64,000 bases of DNA from Myxococcales bacterium (GCA_016703425.1 JADJCA010000029.1:310001-374000); one strand, 5' to 3'. Counted from the first letter of the stretch, positions 41,488-51,241 are shown. Numbers and translations are program-made. Notes: a model not told the origin generated them from the sequence alone.

Positions 41488-42768
41488 TCAATCGCAAACG
41501 CTTTGGAGCGTCGAGCCAAAGGTCACGACGTATTCGTCACCGGCCCACGCGAGGCGCGGCGTTGCGGCGGCATCAGCGACCTTGGCCGCCGGACCGTGCG
41601 GTGTGAGCGAAGGCGTGTAGCGTCGGACGAAGAGGGGGGCCGCCGGCGGCGCGCTATCGTCGACCCACGCGGCGGCCAGATCGGTTCCGTTCCACGCCAA
41701 ATCGAGACCGGTGCCATCGCTATGTTTTGCCAGTTTGGTGACCACGACGGGCGCCGCCAGCGACGCTCCCGTTTCGCTGATCGCAGCGAGGGCGAGCTCG
41801 CCGCTGTCCGTTTCGAACAGAAGCGTGTAGCTTGCACCGGTCCAAACGGCGCGCACGAAAGCCCGGGGGTACTTGGCGCCATCGGCCACCACGAGCGGCG
41901 TGGGCGTGAGGTGGGTTCCGTCGAGGCCGACCCGTGTCATGTGAACGGCACCGCCACGCAGCCAGACGATGGCAAACTCCTTTCCGCTGGAGACGACCTG
42001 AGGGCTTGTTCCCGCGTACCCCGGATCGGTCAGAGCAATCTCGGAGCCGAGCGGCGCGAGGGTGGCGTCGAACGCTCGAAACCGAAGGTCGATGCTGCTC
42101 CGCCACGCGACTCCAAAGCCGCTGCCTGAGTGCGCCGCGAGTGCGGTCGAGTCGCTCGGGCCCCGGCTGTCGCTCGTGATGCGCCGTGTGGGCCCCAGCG
42201 GCTGGCCAAGGCCGTCGAAGAGACGAGCCTCGAGGATGTCGGAGGGGCTCGACCTCTGGAGCGACAGGACTGCGAGCGACGAGCCCGTCCAAAGCGCTCC
42301 TTCCATGAAGTACGTTGACCCGTCCAGCCGCGTCGCGCCGAGCCTCACGCCGTTCGTTGCGTATCGCGCGAGGAAGGCGCCAAACTCGTCCACAAAGTCT
42401 GGCAACGCAACGAGCAACGAACCCCCGACCATCACAGGCCAGGCGGTGTCGGCGCCGCCGTGGGCCGCCACCCGAATCCCGACGCCCTTTGGAATGCGGC
42501 AAGGCGCCGCTGGGTGGCTCGCGCCCGCGTGAGCTGAGCCGATAGCGCCACCGTCGGTTGCTCCCTGGGCTGCCGCCCCTGGGTTCGCGCTGCCGCCAGC
42601 CGCCACGCAGCGAAGGTCTACGCAGACAAGCCCGCTCGGGCAGGTGGCTTGTGCGCCACATGATTGAGCGGGCTCCTGGGCCCCTTCGCCCGTGGAGCCG
42701 CAAGCGAACACTGCGACCGCTGCCCAGGGCGAAAGGAGGCGCGCTCGTGCGCTCGTAGGGGCGTTCAT
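41488..42768 (-). CDS. Secreted lipoprotein with repeated beta segments
   Basis: A 426-residue protein with a signal peptide and a FACGSTG lipobox, then a short cysteine-rich unit (CGAQATCPSGLVCVDLRCVA) and a Gly/Ala linker. From residue about 95 it has regular blade-like repeats of the type GVAWRSSIDLRFRAFD, FAIVWLRGGAVHMTRVGLDG and YTLLFETDSGELALAAIS, suggesting a seven- or eight-bladed propeller. No active-site motif. ATG 42768 opens the signal; a longer frame to 42807 is less likely. Probably a surface-exposed binding protein. Confidence 0.75.
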   Translation of the reverse strand: MNAPTSARARLLSPWAAVAVFACGSTGEGAQEPAQSCGAQATCPSGLVCVDLRCVAAGGSANPGAAAQGATDGGAIGSAHAGASHPAAPCRIPKGVGIRVAAHGGADTAWPVMVGGSLLVALPDFVDEFGAFLARYATNGVRLGATRLDGSTYFMEGALWTGSSLAVLSLQRSSPSDILEARLFDGLGQPLGPTRRITSDSRGPSDSTALAAHSGSGFGVAWRSSIDLRFRAFDATLAPLGSEIALTDPGYAGTSPQVVSSGKEFAIVWLRGGAVHMTRVGLDGTHLTPTPLVVADGAKYPRAFVRAVWTGASYTLLFETDSGELALAAISETGASLAAPVVVTKLAKHSDGTGLDLAWNGTDLAAAWVDDSAPPAAPLFVRRYTPSLTPHGPAAKVADAAATPRLAWAGDEYVVTFGSTLQSVCD

Positions 42769-42834
42769 GGCGACGTGCTGGGCCTGTTCCCTCGTGCGCG
42801 CCACCACGGAGCCCCGATTTTACGCTAGCGACGC

Positions 42835-43677
42835 TCACTCCAACCCAAACAGCACGACTCCCGAGGCCAGCACGCCCAGGCCGCCCCATTGTCGTCGCGA
42901 CGGGCGCTCGCCGAGCCATGCGGCCATGAGCAGCGCGAAGGCCACCGACGAGTTGCGGAGGCCCAGGACGCGGCCCGAGTCAGTGCGCGCGAGCGCGACG
43001 ATCGCCAGCAAGAACGAGCCCGCGCAAGCCGCCGCCGCGAGCCACAAGATGGGCGAGCGAACGAGTTCCGCCGCCTCCTTGCGAACGTCGTGGTTCGCCG
43101 TCAGCCACAAGATCGGGCACGCGAGCGAAAGCGCCAGCGCGAGCGTCACGACGGGGCTGGCGCCAGCGTTCGCCGCACCCTTGTAGCCCGAGTGGTAGAC
43201 GCCGATGGCGAGCCCCGTGGCCAGGGTCCAAGGCACCGACCAAGCGGCGTCGCGGCGCGCGGGCGTCGTCAGCGGTCTCGTCCGTGGTGTCGCGAGGGCG
43301 ATGCCGCCGGCGACGAGGGTCGACGCGGCGACTGCCCACGCCGAGGGCATCGTTCCGAAGAAGAGTCCCGACAGCGGCCAAACGAAGACCAACGCCGAAG
43401 CCCGCGAGGCCGCGTAGGTAAGCGCCAGATCGCCGGCGGCGTAGGCACGGCCCAGCGCATAGACGTAAGCCGCCTCGCCGAAGCCCGCGAGCGCAACATA
43501 CGGCAACGCTGACTTCAAGGTGGACGGCCACGCGGTGAACGGAAGGACCGCACAGGTGATGAGCCATGCCCCGGTCAAGACTGCCACCGTCGCGCCGCGC
43601 TCGAGCTTCGTGCGTTTGACCAGCACGTTCCACGCGGCGTGGAGCAACCCGGAGAGCAACGCGAGCGCCAAGATCAC
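42835..43677 (-). CDS. EamA/DMT-family transporter
   Basis: A 280-residue membrane protein with about ten hydrophobic helices in two similar halves, the EamA plan. Visible are LLSGLLHAAWNVLVKR at the start, GEAAYVYALGRAYAAGDLAL in the first half and ILWLAAAACAGSFLLAIVAL with RNSSVAFALLMAAWLGERPS in the second. The GTG at 43677 begins the first helix; longer frames upstream are Arg-rich. DMT exporters move metabolites or drugs; the substrate is not evident. The start is 114 bp from the divergent secreted-protein gene. Confidence 0.85.
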   Translation of the reverse strand: MILALALLSGLLHAAWNVLVKRTKLERGATVAVLTGAWLITCAVLPFTAWPSTLKSALPYVALAGFGEAAYVYALGRAYAAGDLALTYAASRASALVFVWPLSGLFFGTMPSAWAVAASTLVAGGIALATPRTRPLTTPARRDAAWSVPWTLATGLAIGVYHSGYKGAANAGASPVVTLALALSLACPILWLTANHDVRKEAAELVRSPILWLAAAACAGSFLLAIVALARTDSGRVLGLRNSSVAFALLMAAWLGERPSRRQWGGLGVLASGVVLFGLE

Positions 43678-43791
43678 GGCGCGCAGCCTCGGTGTGCAAC
43701 GCTCGGGCTTCGCGGCGAAACGATCACGCGTCCACAGAAACACGGCGGAGGACGCTTGTCGCGCGCCACGGCGCGGTGCCATGCTGGCGCC

Positions 43792-44526
43792 GTGCACGGG
43801 CAGAAGGGCGCAGTCGTGGGGCTCCTCGTCTTCGCGCTGACGCGTGCTGCGGCCGGTGAAGACGGCGATAGGCCGCTCCTCCTGGCCGCGAGCGTGGCGA
43901 AAGTGCGCGTAGAGCTTTCGACACGCGTCGTTGTGACACAGGAGGTCAACCTCTCCCGCGGCAGCTGGCGCGGCGAGGACCAAGAGGTCTTCGTCGCCTT
44001 CGGAGCACCAGGCGTTCCTCGCGCCATTGACGTTCACCTCGTGCCCGTGGCCAAAGGGCACCTCGAGGCCCCGCGCGGTGAGCGCGGCGTGCCGCTCTCC
44101 TGGACCTACGAGCGTCGGCGTCCTGCGAACGCCTCGCCGCTCTTGGGTCGCTCCACGATGGCGGGCATCGCCGTGCGGCTGCCCGCCGACGTCCTCACGC
44201 GAGCGCTCGCGCCAGGCGACATGGCCGCGCTGCGCATCCGTGCGGTTCAGCCGGCGGTGGTCGCCGGTGGTAGCCAAGACTTGCTCGTGCGCCTCGGCGA
44301 CGGGCCAACAGGGCCCCTCGTCTTGGGCCGCCTCGAGGTCGTGTCCGACAAGGAGCTTTCGGCGATGCCCGAGGCTCGCTTCTGCGGGCAAGAGACGTCG
44401 GAGCTGCTGGCGATTCGCGTTGAACCGGCGAGCAACGCAGAGAGGCCCGCCGCCGCTGCTGTCGTGACGCCGCGCCGTGCCGGCGCCGATTTGTGCTTGC
44501 GCCTTCCGACCCTACCGAAGCGCTGA
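43792..44526 (+). CDS. Secreted protein of unknown function
   Basis: A 244-residue protein starting at GTG 43792 with a signal peptide (GAVVGLLVFALTRAAAG). The mature part is beta-rich, with repeats such as KVRVELSTRVVVTQEVNLSR, AIDVHLVPVAKGHLEAP and DMAALRIRAVQPAVVAGGSQ, and one cysteine pair (FCGQ and DLCLRLP). No family recognised. It lies 21 bp before the enoyl-CoA hydratase gene on the same strand and may be in one transcript with it. Confidence 0.65.
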   Translation: MHGQKGAVVGLLVFALTRAAAGEDGDRPLLLAASVAKVRVELSTRVVVTQEVNLSRGSWRGEDQEVFVAFGAPGVPRAIDVHLVPVAKGHLEAPRGERGVPLSWTYERRRPANASPLLGRSTMAGIAVRLPADVLTRALAPGDMAALRIRAVQPAVVAGGSQDLLVRLGDGPTGPLVLGRLEVVSDKELSAMPEARFCGQETSELLAIRVEPASNAERPAAAAVVTPRRAGADLCLRLPTLPKR

Positions 44527-44547
44527 AGCCGCGCTACGCTGCTCGCC

Positions 44548-45327
44548 ATGAGCGACGTGCTGACGGAACGAACGGGGAGAACGGTCATCCTCACGCTGAA
44601 CCGACCAGAGGCCCGCAACGCGCTCACCATGAACGTCGTCCGCGACCTCGGTCGAGGCGTGGACGAGGCCTCGGCCGATGCGGACGTGCGCTGCATCGTC
44701 CTGACGGGAGCGGGGGGACACTTCTGCGCCGGCGCCGACCTTCGGCGAACGCTCGCGGAGGTGCCGAACCTGATGGAGCGGCTCGACGAGTACATCGACG
44801 ACTTTCATCACCTCGTGCGCGCCGTGGTGCGCTCGCCCAAACCTGTCGTCGCCATGGTCGACGGCGCGGCCGTTGGCTTCGGCGCGGATCTCGCGCTCGC
44901 GTGCGACCTCCGCGTCTGCTCCACGAACGCTTACGTGCAGGAGAAGTTCGCGCACATCGGCCTGATGCCCGACGGTGGTGGAACCTTCTGGCTGCCGCAC
45001 CTCGTGGGCAAGGCGCGCGCGATGCAACTCGTCTTGCTCGGCGACAAGCTCGACGCCGCGTCCCTAAAGGACCTTGGTGTTGCCGTCGACGTCGTCGCGC
45101 CGGCGGCCCTCCGCGAGACGACCTTGGCGCTCGCGGCGCGCCTCGAAGCGGGCCCTCCTTTGGCGTACGCGGCCGCAAAGGCCGCCATCCTCGCCAGCCT
45201 CGGCGACTTCGACGCGGCGTTGGCCCGCGAGCGGGAATCGCAGCTCAAGCTCCTTCGTTCGAAGGACTGCATCGAAGGGGTGACGGCGTGGATCGAAAAG
45301 CGACCGGCGAAGTTTGTGGGAGCATGA
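44548..45327 (+). CDS. Enoyl-CoA hydratase/isomerase family protein
   Basis: A 259-residue crotonase. N-terminal strand VILTLNRPEARNALTMNVV, oxyanion loop GAGGHFCAGADLRRT, and the second oxyanion/catalytic region AAVGFGADLALACDLRV, with HIGLMPDGGGTFWLPHLVG. The position equivalent to catalytic Glu144 is not obvious in this family (Ala/Phe-rich), whereas Asp in MPDGGG matches the Glu164 region, so hydratase activity versus isomerase is uncertain. Its stop overlaps the start of the next lipoprotein gene by ATGA. Confidence 0.88.
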   Translation: MSDVLTERTGRTVILTLNRPEARNALTMNVVRDLGRGVDEASADADVRCIVLTGAGGHFCAGADLRRTLAEVPNLMERLDEYIDDFHHLVRAVVRSPKPVVAMVDGAAVGFGADLALACDLRVCSTNAYVQEKFAHIGLMPDGGGTFWLPHLVGKARAMQLVLLGDKLDAASLKDLGVAVDVVAPAALRETTLALAARLEAGPPLAYAAAKAAILASLGDFDAALARERESQLKLLRSKDCIEGVTAWIEKRPAKFVGA

Positions 45328-47435
45328 CGGCGCGCTTCATGTTGACCCAAGGTCTCGTGGTTGCCGGCAGCGCGCTGGTGTTGGCACTCGCGGCCTGCAC
45401 GCCGCCGGCTCCCGCTGCGATGCCACCGGCGTTGGCCCAAACCAAAGCACCCGCGGCGCCGCCCCCGCCGCGCCCAGCGGCCAAGGCCGTCGTCTTCGCG
45501 GGAGACGATGCCATCACCGAGGCGCGGTGGCTGAAGACCGGCGAGTTCTTGGCGAACTCGCGCCGCTCGCTGTACCGCGGCGCTCCGGAGCGCGCGCTCG
45601 ATGTGTCCGTGCTCCCCTTCGACGCCAACATCGTCGCCGTCGCGTCCGCCGACAAAGCCGACGTCGCGATGGTCGTGACGCAAGACGACAAGGTGACGTT
45701 CCTCACGCCAGGTAAGCCGAACCACGTCATCGCGGTGCCGTCGGTTCGGGCGACGGCGGCGCTCAGCGCCGACGGTCTGCGGGCCGCCGTTGGCGCTGGC
45801 GCTTCCGGTGACACGATCCTTGTGCTCGACGTCTTGTCGGGCAAACCGTTGGCGGAGGTGCCTGGCGATAGCGCGCGCTTCGATCCGACGGGGCAATTCG
45901 TCGTCACATCGCGCGGCGTCTACACGGCCGAGGGCAAGAGCGTCTACGAGCGGGCAACCCCGGGGCGCGAGCCGATGTGGATCGGAGGGCGCGCGATCCT
46001 CATGGAGGAGGACGAGATCGTCGTCGTCGATGCGGCGAAAGGGTCCGTTGTGCCAACGCCCACGCGTTGCGGCGAGGTGCCAACGACCGACGAGATCGAC
46101 GTCACAAACAAGCGGGCCATTCGCTTCTGCGGCAAGCGGCTCGTCGTCGTGGGCGTCGAGCCGCTGTCGCGCGTCGAGCTTGCCCTCAAGGTGCCACCTC
46201 AGAGTCAATTCGCCTCGCCGCTGCTGTGGGTCGGCCGCGACGCAACCATTGTTCTTCGATGGGACGAAGGCGCCTTCTTCGTGGCCGACCCGGGCGCCAA
46301 GTCGGTGCGCGAGACTTCGAGTCCGCCGCCGATGCGCTACGACGCGGAGCACGACGTCGACGTCGCGTTCTCGAAGGACGGTGACACCTGTCGTCTCGGG
46401 AACCTCGAGCCGAGCAGCCGCGCGTGCGAGGCCCGCCTCTCGCCGAATGGGGCCCGCTACCTGCTTCTCCATCGTCACCAATTCGAATGGGGTGATGCCA
46501 AGACCGGTGAAGCGTTCAGTCGCTGGGGCGCGCCAGCGAGCGAAACGCGCCTCGAGGTGCGCGCCGGCGCAGGCTTCGTCGAGGCGGTTCGGATCAATGG
46601 GTCCCCGAAGAAGGGGCCGCCGCTGGCCGTGGCGGGCCTCTACCAAGTCGGCGCCGGGGTCGCGCCGAAGGCCGACGACGCCGTGCCGGCCGGTTGCCCC
46701 GCGATGGCCGGGCGCGTTCATCGAAAGATGGGAGCCAAAGACGCGTACTTCGACGGCCGCGTCTACTGCGTCTGCGCCGACGGCGCGTGTTCCGTGCCGC
46801 CGCTCCCACCGGGATTCGCGTTTCGCGGTGCGACGGCGCACGGCGCCTTGGCGCTCGAGTCCTGGAAGAAGCCGAAGCCGAAAGGCCAAGCGACCAGCGC
46901 CGGCGTGCAGACCAAGGTGGCGCTCCTTCTTGGCGAACAAGATCGCGAGGTCGAGCTCGACGGTCGATGCAGCGCCCTTACGGCGAACGAGGCGCGGGCG
47001 CTGACCCTTTGCACGACACGAGTCGGCGACGCCAACGAGGTGAGCTGGGTTGAACTATCCCTGCCGGACCTCGCGGTGACGCGGCGCGTGCCGTTTCGAT
47101 CGGAGCGCACCCAGTCGCTTTACTCGCCAGCACCGTCGACCATTCTGGCGGTTGGCGAAACGAACGTGGCGCTCGAGCCGCACTACCGCGCCGGCGTCGT
47201 CGAGGGAACCGTCGTTTCACGGGTCGGCGTGGCCCTCGCGCGCATCTTCTTCTTCGACACCTTCGCGGCCGTTCGCTTCGACACAGGCAAGGTCGAGCTC
47301 TTCGGCGGCGAGGCGCCCGACGGCGTCCTCGGCTGCGTCGTCAACGGAAAGCTCAAGCCCTTCGCCGATTGCCGCGCCACAGTGCAGCTGAAGGGCGCCC
47401 TCCGCTTCGATCTCGGATTGCCGCCCAAGGAGTGA
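45324..47435 (+). CDS. Large secreted lipoprotein, propeller-like
   Basis: A 703-residue protein with a lipoprotein signal (VAGSALVLALAAC) and a Pro/Ala linker. The N-terminal half (about 60-330) has WD/YVTN-like beta repeats: NIVAVASADKADVAMVVTQD, ATAALSADGLRAAVGAGA, GDTILVLDVLSGKPLAEVPG. The second half is a less regular beta domain with cysteine pairs (CPAMAGR, YCVCADGACSV). ATG 45324 overlaps the enoyl-CoA hydratase stop, indicating cotranscription although a functional link is not obvious. No enzymatic motif. Confidence 0.75.
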   Translation: MTARFMLTQGLVVAGSALVLALAACTPPAPAAMPPALAQTKAPAAPPPPRPAAKAVVFAGDDAITEARWLKTGEFLANSRRSLYRGAPERALDVSVLPFDANIVAVASADKADVAMVVTQDDKVTFLTPGKPNHVIAVPSVRATAALSADGLRAAVGAGASGDTILVLDVLSGKPLAEVPGDSARFDPTGQFVVTSRGVYTAEGKSVYERATPGREPMWIGGRAILMEEDEIVVVDAAKGSVVPTPTRCGEVPTTDEIDVTNKRAIRFCGKRLVVVGVEPLSRVELALKVPPQSQFASPLLWVGRDATIVLRWDEGAFFVADPGAKSVRETSSPPPMRYDAEHDVDVAFSKDGDTCRLGNLEPSSRACEARLSPNGARYLLLHRHQFEWGDAKTGEAFSRWGAPASETRLEVRAGAGFVEAVRINGSPKKGPPLAVAGLYQVGAGVAPKADDAVPAGCPAMAGRVHRKMGAKDAYFDGRVYCVCADGACSVPPLPPGFAFRGATAHGALALESWKKPKPKGQATSAGVQTKVALLLGEQDREVELDGRCSALTANEARALTLCTTRVGDANEVSWVELSLPDLAVTRRVPFRSERTQSLYSPAPSTILAVGETNVALEPHYRAGVVEGTVVSRVGVALARIFFFDTFAAVRFDTGKVELFGGEAPDGVLGCVVNGKLKPFADCRATVQLKGALRFDLGLPPKE

Positions 47436-47456
47436 GCGGCGCGAGCGTGAGCAACG

Positions 47457-48293
47457 CTACCGCGCAGAACGCGGCGCCGTGAAGTAGAGCACCGTAGCGA
47501 TGCCCAGCGTCACGACGGAAGCGCCGAGCGTCACGTCTGCGACGAGCGCGCGCGTTTGCGGGCCCTGCACCTCACTCGCGCTGCAGCCCGCGCCGCAGCG
47601 CTCGTCGAGGCGCTGGTAGTCGAGGTAAGTCCACGTGCCGAGCACGCCAAACGCGGCGAGCAGACCCAAGCCGACGCCGCCGGTGACGTACGCCGCGGTT
47701 CGGTCGCGGGACACCGCGGGCGAGGTCATCGGCCCTTCCGCCGTGCTCGCTTGCTGGCGCGGTCCCAGCGACAGCGGACCTCGGCGAGGGGGAGGCAGCA
47801 CCAGCTCGACGGGGCGCGTTCGGTCTGAAATGGTGATCGCGACTTTGCGCTCGACGAAGCGGCCGTCGGCGAGGGTGGCCCGCACTTCGCGCGTTCCCGG
47901 GTCAACGATGACGCCCTGCGCGCGCTCCTCTGCCGTTAGCACCGCGCCATCGACGCTGACGGTCGCCTCGGGTTTGTCAGACTCTTGGTCTCGCACCCGC
48001 ACGACGATGCGGGGCGCCTTCTCGCGCAGCCTCGCCAACGCTTCGCGGCAGTCGTTGCGCACGACTCTGGGGCACGTGGCTCTCGCGCAGCCGGCGAACC
48101 CCGAGAGGGCCTCGCGAATTCGGCCGGCGTCGCGTGCGTCGCTGGCCCGCTCGGCCTCCGTCGCACACGCATCAGCCGTGTCGGCCGTCTCGGCGCGCGC
48201 CGTGCCCGCCATGAGAAGGCACGCGAACAAGGGCGCCGTCGCGCCGCGCTTCACCCACGTGCGCAGAGTCTCGCCCCAAAACACCGCCGCCAT
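47457..48293 (-). CDS. PEGA-like secreted membrane-anchored protein, kinase-associated
   Basis: A 278-residue protein with a signal peptide (APLFACLLMAGTARA), a helical cysteine-containing domain (ALSGFAGCARATCPRVVRND), a PEGA-like beta domain (PEATVSVDGAVLTAEERAQG, then REVRATLADGRFVERKVAI), a Pro/Arg linker, and two C-terminal membrane helices (YVTGGVGLGLLAAFGVLGTW, SVVTLGIATVLYF). This plan is typical of proteins coded next to Ser/Thr kinases in myxobacteria. It lies 30 bp after the kinase gene, same strand. A role as kinase partner or cell-wall binding protein is inferred. Confidence 0.7.
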   Translation of the reverse strand: MAAVFWGETLRTWVKRGATAPLFACLLMAGTARAETADTADACATEAERASDARDAGRIREALSGFAGCARATCPRVVRNDCREALARLREKAPRIVVRVRDQESDKPEATVSVDGAVLTAEERAQGVIVDPGTREVRATLADGRFVERKVAITISDRTRPVELVLPPPRRGPLSLGPRQQASTAEGPMTSPAVSRDRTAAYVTGGVGLGLLAAFGVLGTWTYLDYQRLDERCGAGCSASEVQGPQTRALVADVTLGASVVTLGIATVLYFTAPRSAR

Positions 48294-48323
48294 CGTAGTG
48301 CGCTTCGATGGTCCTCGGCGAAC

Positions 48324-49763
48324 TCATGGTTTGAGGCACTCGCGGCGGTAGCGCTTCCGCCCTTGCTCGTCGAACGTGTAGGGGTTCTTGCAGTCGGGTT
48401 TCGCAGGCGCCGGCTTTGTTGTCCTGACCTTGGCAGGCGGTGGGGCGGGCGGCTCTGCCGTGCTCGGTTCGCCAGCCAACGGTAGGGGAGCAGCGCCCTT
48501 CGCGGTCGGCGCGGCTTCCGCACCGTTTTCGCCGGAGGCCTCGGCCGAGGTCGTGGGTGCTGCTGTCGCTGAACCGACGGGCGATGCCACAGCGTCCGGT
48601 CGCGTCGACACGACGAAGGCGCCGGCGCCGATGGCCAACGCCGCCGCGAACGCCAAAGAAAAGACGACGCGACGCCGCGCTGGGAGCCGAGCGCGTGGCT
48701 GGCTCCACGAGTCGACCGACAAGCTCTGCGCCGAGCCCGTCTGTTCGCCGAGCAGCGCGTTCATCGGCGCGTTCATGGGCGGGGGCGTCGTGTCGTCGTC
48801 CTCGAGCTGTTCGACGACACGCAAGCGCTCGCGCCTCCTCGCCAAGTCGTCGTGGATGAGCTCGTCGAGCCACGTGGCGACCCGCGACGTGGACGCCACC
48901 GGCATGCCCTGTTCGATGGCCGATGCCATCGCGAGCGCGGTCTCGTAGCGTTCGCTGGGGTCTCTTGAGAGGCCCTTCATCACGAGCTCGTCGACGGTTC
49001 GGCCCAGCTCCGGCCGCACCGTCGATGGCGCGGGAATTTCTGCCATGAGGAGCTTGCCGATGGTGCTCTGCTCGTCGGTGCCCCCGAAGAGGCGCTCGCC
49101 CGTCAAGAGCTCCCAAAAGACGATCGACGCCGCGAAGATGTCGGTGCGGCGGTCGACCTCCATGCCGCGCATCTGCTCCGGAGACATGTACGCGAGCTTG
49201 CCCTTGATGGTCCCTTCGCGCGTCGTCTGCGAACGCCCCATCGCCTTGGCGATGCCAAAGTCGAGGACGCGAGCGACGCCGTCGGCGCCGACGAGGATGT
49301 TCTGCGGCGACACGTCGCGATGCACGAGGCCGATGCTCTCGCCGACGTCGTTCTTGAGCTCGTGGGCCGCGTGAAGGCCCGACAAGACGTTGACCATGAC
49401 AGCGGCGGCGACGTCGGGCGCCACGCCCCTCGATTCACGGGTGACCGCGCTGCCGGCGGGCCGCAGGATGCCCGCGAGCGACTCGCCCAGCACGTACTCC
49501 ATCACGATGAGCAGCTCCTGACCTTGCGCCACCACGTCGACGGTGGACACGACGAAGGGGCTTCGGATGCGGCTCGTCAGCCTCGCCTCGTCGAGGAGCA
49601 TCAGCGCGAGCTCCGAGTCGGTCGCGAGCTGCGGGTGGAGTCGCTTGGCGGCGAGGGCCCTCGAAAAGCCGTGCGGCCCGGCCATGCGCGCGAGATGCAC
49701 CGTCGCCGTTCCGCCCGAGGCAATCTGTTCGAAGACTCGGTAGCGCCCGATCCACTCGGCCAT
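48324..49763 (-). CDS. Eukaryote-like Ser/Thr protein kinase with transmembrane segment
   Basis: A 479-residue Hanks-type kinase. YRVFEQIASGGTATVHLAR is the glycine loop, LAAKRLHPQL holds the ATP Lys, GLVHRDVSPQNILV the catalytic loop, VLDFGIAKAMG the DFG and YMSPEQMRG the P+1 region (about residues 8-290). A juxtamembrane region leads to one membrane helix (VVFSLAFAAALAIGAGAFVV, about residue 380) and an exported Pro/Ala tail ending in CKNPYTFDEQGRKRYRRECL. ATG 49763 is used. It is divergent from the FHA-sigma54 activator with only 19 bp between the starts and followed by a PEGA-like protein. Confidence 0.92.
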   Translation of the reverse strand: MAEWIGRYRVFEQIASGGTATVHLARMAGPHGFSRALAAKRLHPQLATDSELALMLLDEARLTSRIRSPFVVSTVDVVAQGQELLIVMEYVLGESLAGILRPAGSAVTRESRGVAPDVAAAVMVNVLSGLHAAHELKNDVGESIGLVHRDVSPQNILVGADGVARVLDFGIAKAMGRSQTTREGTIKGKLAYMSPEQMRGMEVDRRTDIFAASIVFWELLTGERLFGGTDEQSTIGKLLMAEIPAPSTVRPELGRTVDELVMKGLSRDPSERYETALAMASAIEQGMPVASTSRVATWLDELIHDDLARRRERLRVVEQLEDDDTTPPPMNAPMNALLGEQTGSAQSLSVDSWSQPRARLPARRRVVFSLAFAAALAIGAGAFVVSTRPDAVASPVGSATAAPTTSAEASGENGAEAAPTAKGAAPLPLAGEPSTAEPPAPPPAKVRTTKPAPAKPDCKNPYTFDEQGRKRYRRECLKP

Positions 49764-49782
49764 AAGAGCGAAACATCGTACC

Positions 49783-51162
49783 ATGCGCGATCGCGGCCCA
49801 ATGTCCGAGCACACGAGCACCATGGCGGGCAAAGACGCCGACGACGACAGCGCGAGCCGCGCCCGCGAGCCTGGCCTCGTGCTCGCTTATGCGGCGGCGC
49901 CCTTGGCCTCTCCGCGCTCGTTTGTCTTGGCGGGCCGCATTCACGTCGTGGGCCGCGAGCCCGGTCCCGGGGGCCTTGTGCTCGCGCAGCCGGCTGTGTC
50001 GCGCCATCACGCGTCGTTTCGCGTGACGCGCGAGGCGGTCTTCGTCAAGGACGAGGGCAGCCGCAACGGCACCTGGGTGAACGGCGAGCGATTGGCTGGC
50101 GACAGGCCGCTCTCGGCGGGTGACGACGTCCGCATCGGCGACGCGATCTTGGTCTTCGTCGACGACGACGCCGCGCTTCACGGTCAGTACCGACTCGACG
50201 GCTCGTGCGACACCGCCGCGATGCCCATCACGATCCCCGACGCCGTGGGCGGGCTTTCGATGGCGCGCTTGTCGATGGAAGTTGCCGCCGCGGCCCGCTC
50301 CGGCGTCTCGGTCCTGGTGCTCGGCGAGACGGGCGTGGGGAAGGAGCTCGTCGCGCGAGCCGTGCACGAGCACTCGCGCCGCAAAGGCTCGCTGGCCGCC
50401 GTGAACTGCGCCGCCCTCTCGCCGCAGCTCGTGGAGAGCGAGCTCTTTGGCTATGAGCGAGGCGCCTTCACCGGCGCCGTGCGGCAACACGACGGCCTCG
50501 TGCGAAGCGCCGATGGCGGCACCTTGTTTCTCGACGAGGTCGGTGATCTCCCCCTCGAAGCGCAGGCCAAGCTGCTGCGGGTCTTGGAGGCCCGCGAGGT
50601 CTTGCCCGTCGGCGCCACGCGACCCGTCGCCGTCGACGTGCGAGTCGTCTGCGCGACGCACAAGGATTTGCCGGCGCTCGTTCGCGAGCAGCGCTTCCGC
50701 GCCGATCTCTACTCGCGCATCGCCGGCTACACGATCTTCGTCCCGCCGCTCAGGGAGCGGAAGGAAGACATCGCTCTCTTGGTGCGCGCGCTCACGAGCG
50801 GCCTCGCGGTGAGCTTTCCCTTTATGGCGAAGCTCGTCCGCCACGATTGGCCGTTCAACGTTCGCGAGCTCGTCAGCGTCGTTCAGCGGGCCGCGAGCCT
50901 GAGCCAAGACGGTGAGCTCCGCGTCGCCCATCTGCCCAAGGACTTTGGCGTCGCTCTAGCGCCTCGGGTGCCGGGCGCGCCGGGCGCGACCCCCGCCGCG
51001 GGACACGCGAAGCCGGCGGCGCCGAGCGCGGAAGCGTTGGCGGCGCTCCTTTCGCGGCACAGCGGAAACGTGGCCGCCGTGGCCCGCGAGCTCGAGCGCG
51101 ATCCGACGCAGCTCTACCGATGGCTGAAGAAGTTTGGACTCGACCCCAACAGCTTCCGTTGA
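49783..51162 (+). CDS. FHA-domain sigma54-dependent transcriptional activator
   Basis: A 459-residue enhancer-binding protein. Residues about 30-125 are an FHA phosphothreonine-binding domain (VVGREPGPGG, AVSRHHASFRV, SRNGTWVNGERL). Then comes the AAA+ domain: Walker A LGETGVGKELVA, sigma54-contact GAFTGAV, Walker B GGTLFLDEVGD. The C-terminal Fis-type helix-turn-helix is NVAAVARELERDPTQLYRWL. Such proteins in myxobacteria couple Ser/Thr kinase signalling to sigma54 promoters, which fits the adjacent divergent kinase. An alternative ATG at 49801 would shorten it by 6 residues. Confidence 0.95.
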   Translation: MRDRGPMSEHTSTMAGKDADDDSASRAREPGLVLAYAAAPLASPRSFVLAGRIHVVGREPGPGGLVLAQPAVSRHHASFRVTREAVFVKDEGSRNGTWVNGERLAGDRPLSAGDDVRIGDAILVFVDDDAALHGQYRLDGSCDTAAMPITIPDAVGGLSMARLSMEVAAAARSGVSVLVLGETGVGKELVARAVHEHSRRKGSLAAVNCAALSPQLVESELFGYERGAFTGAVRQHDGLVRSADGGTLFLDEVGDLPLEAQAKLLRVLEAREVLPVGATRPVAVDVRVVCATHKDLPALVREQRFRADLYSRIAGYTIFVPPLRERKEDIALLVRALTSGLAVSFPFMAKLVRHDWPFNVRELVSVVQRAASLSQDGELRVAHLPKDFGVALAPRVPGAPGATPAAGHAKPAAPSAEALAALLSRHSGNVAAVARELERDPTQLYRWLKKFGLDPNSFR

Positions 51163-51241
51163 CGCGCGAAGTCTTACGCGACGGAGACGATGCCGACGCG
51201 CGCGGCTGTCCGTTGGGTTGCCGTCTTCGCGCCTTGCAGCA

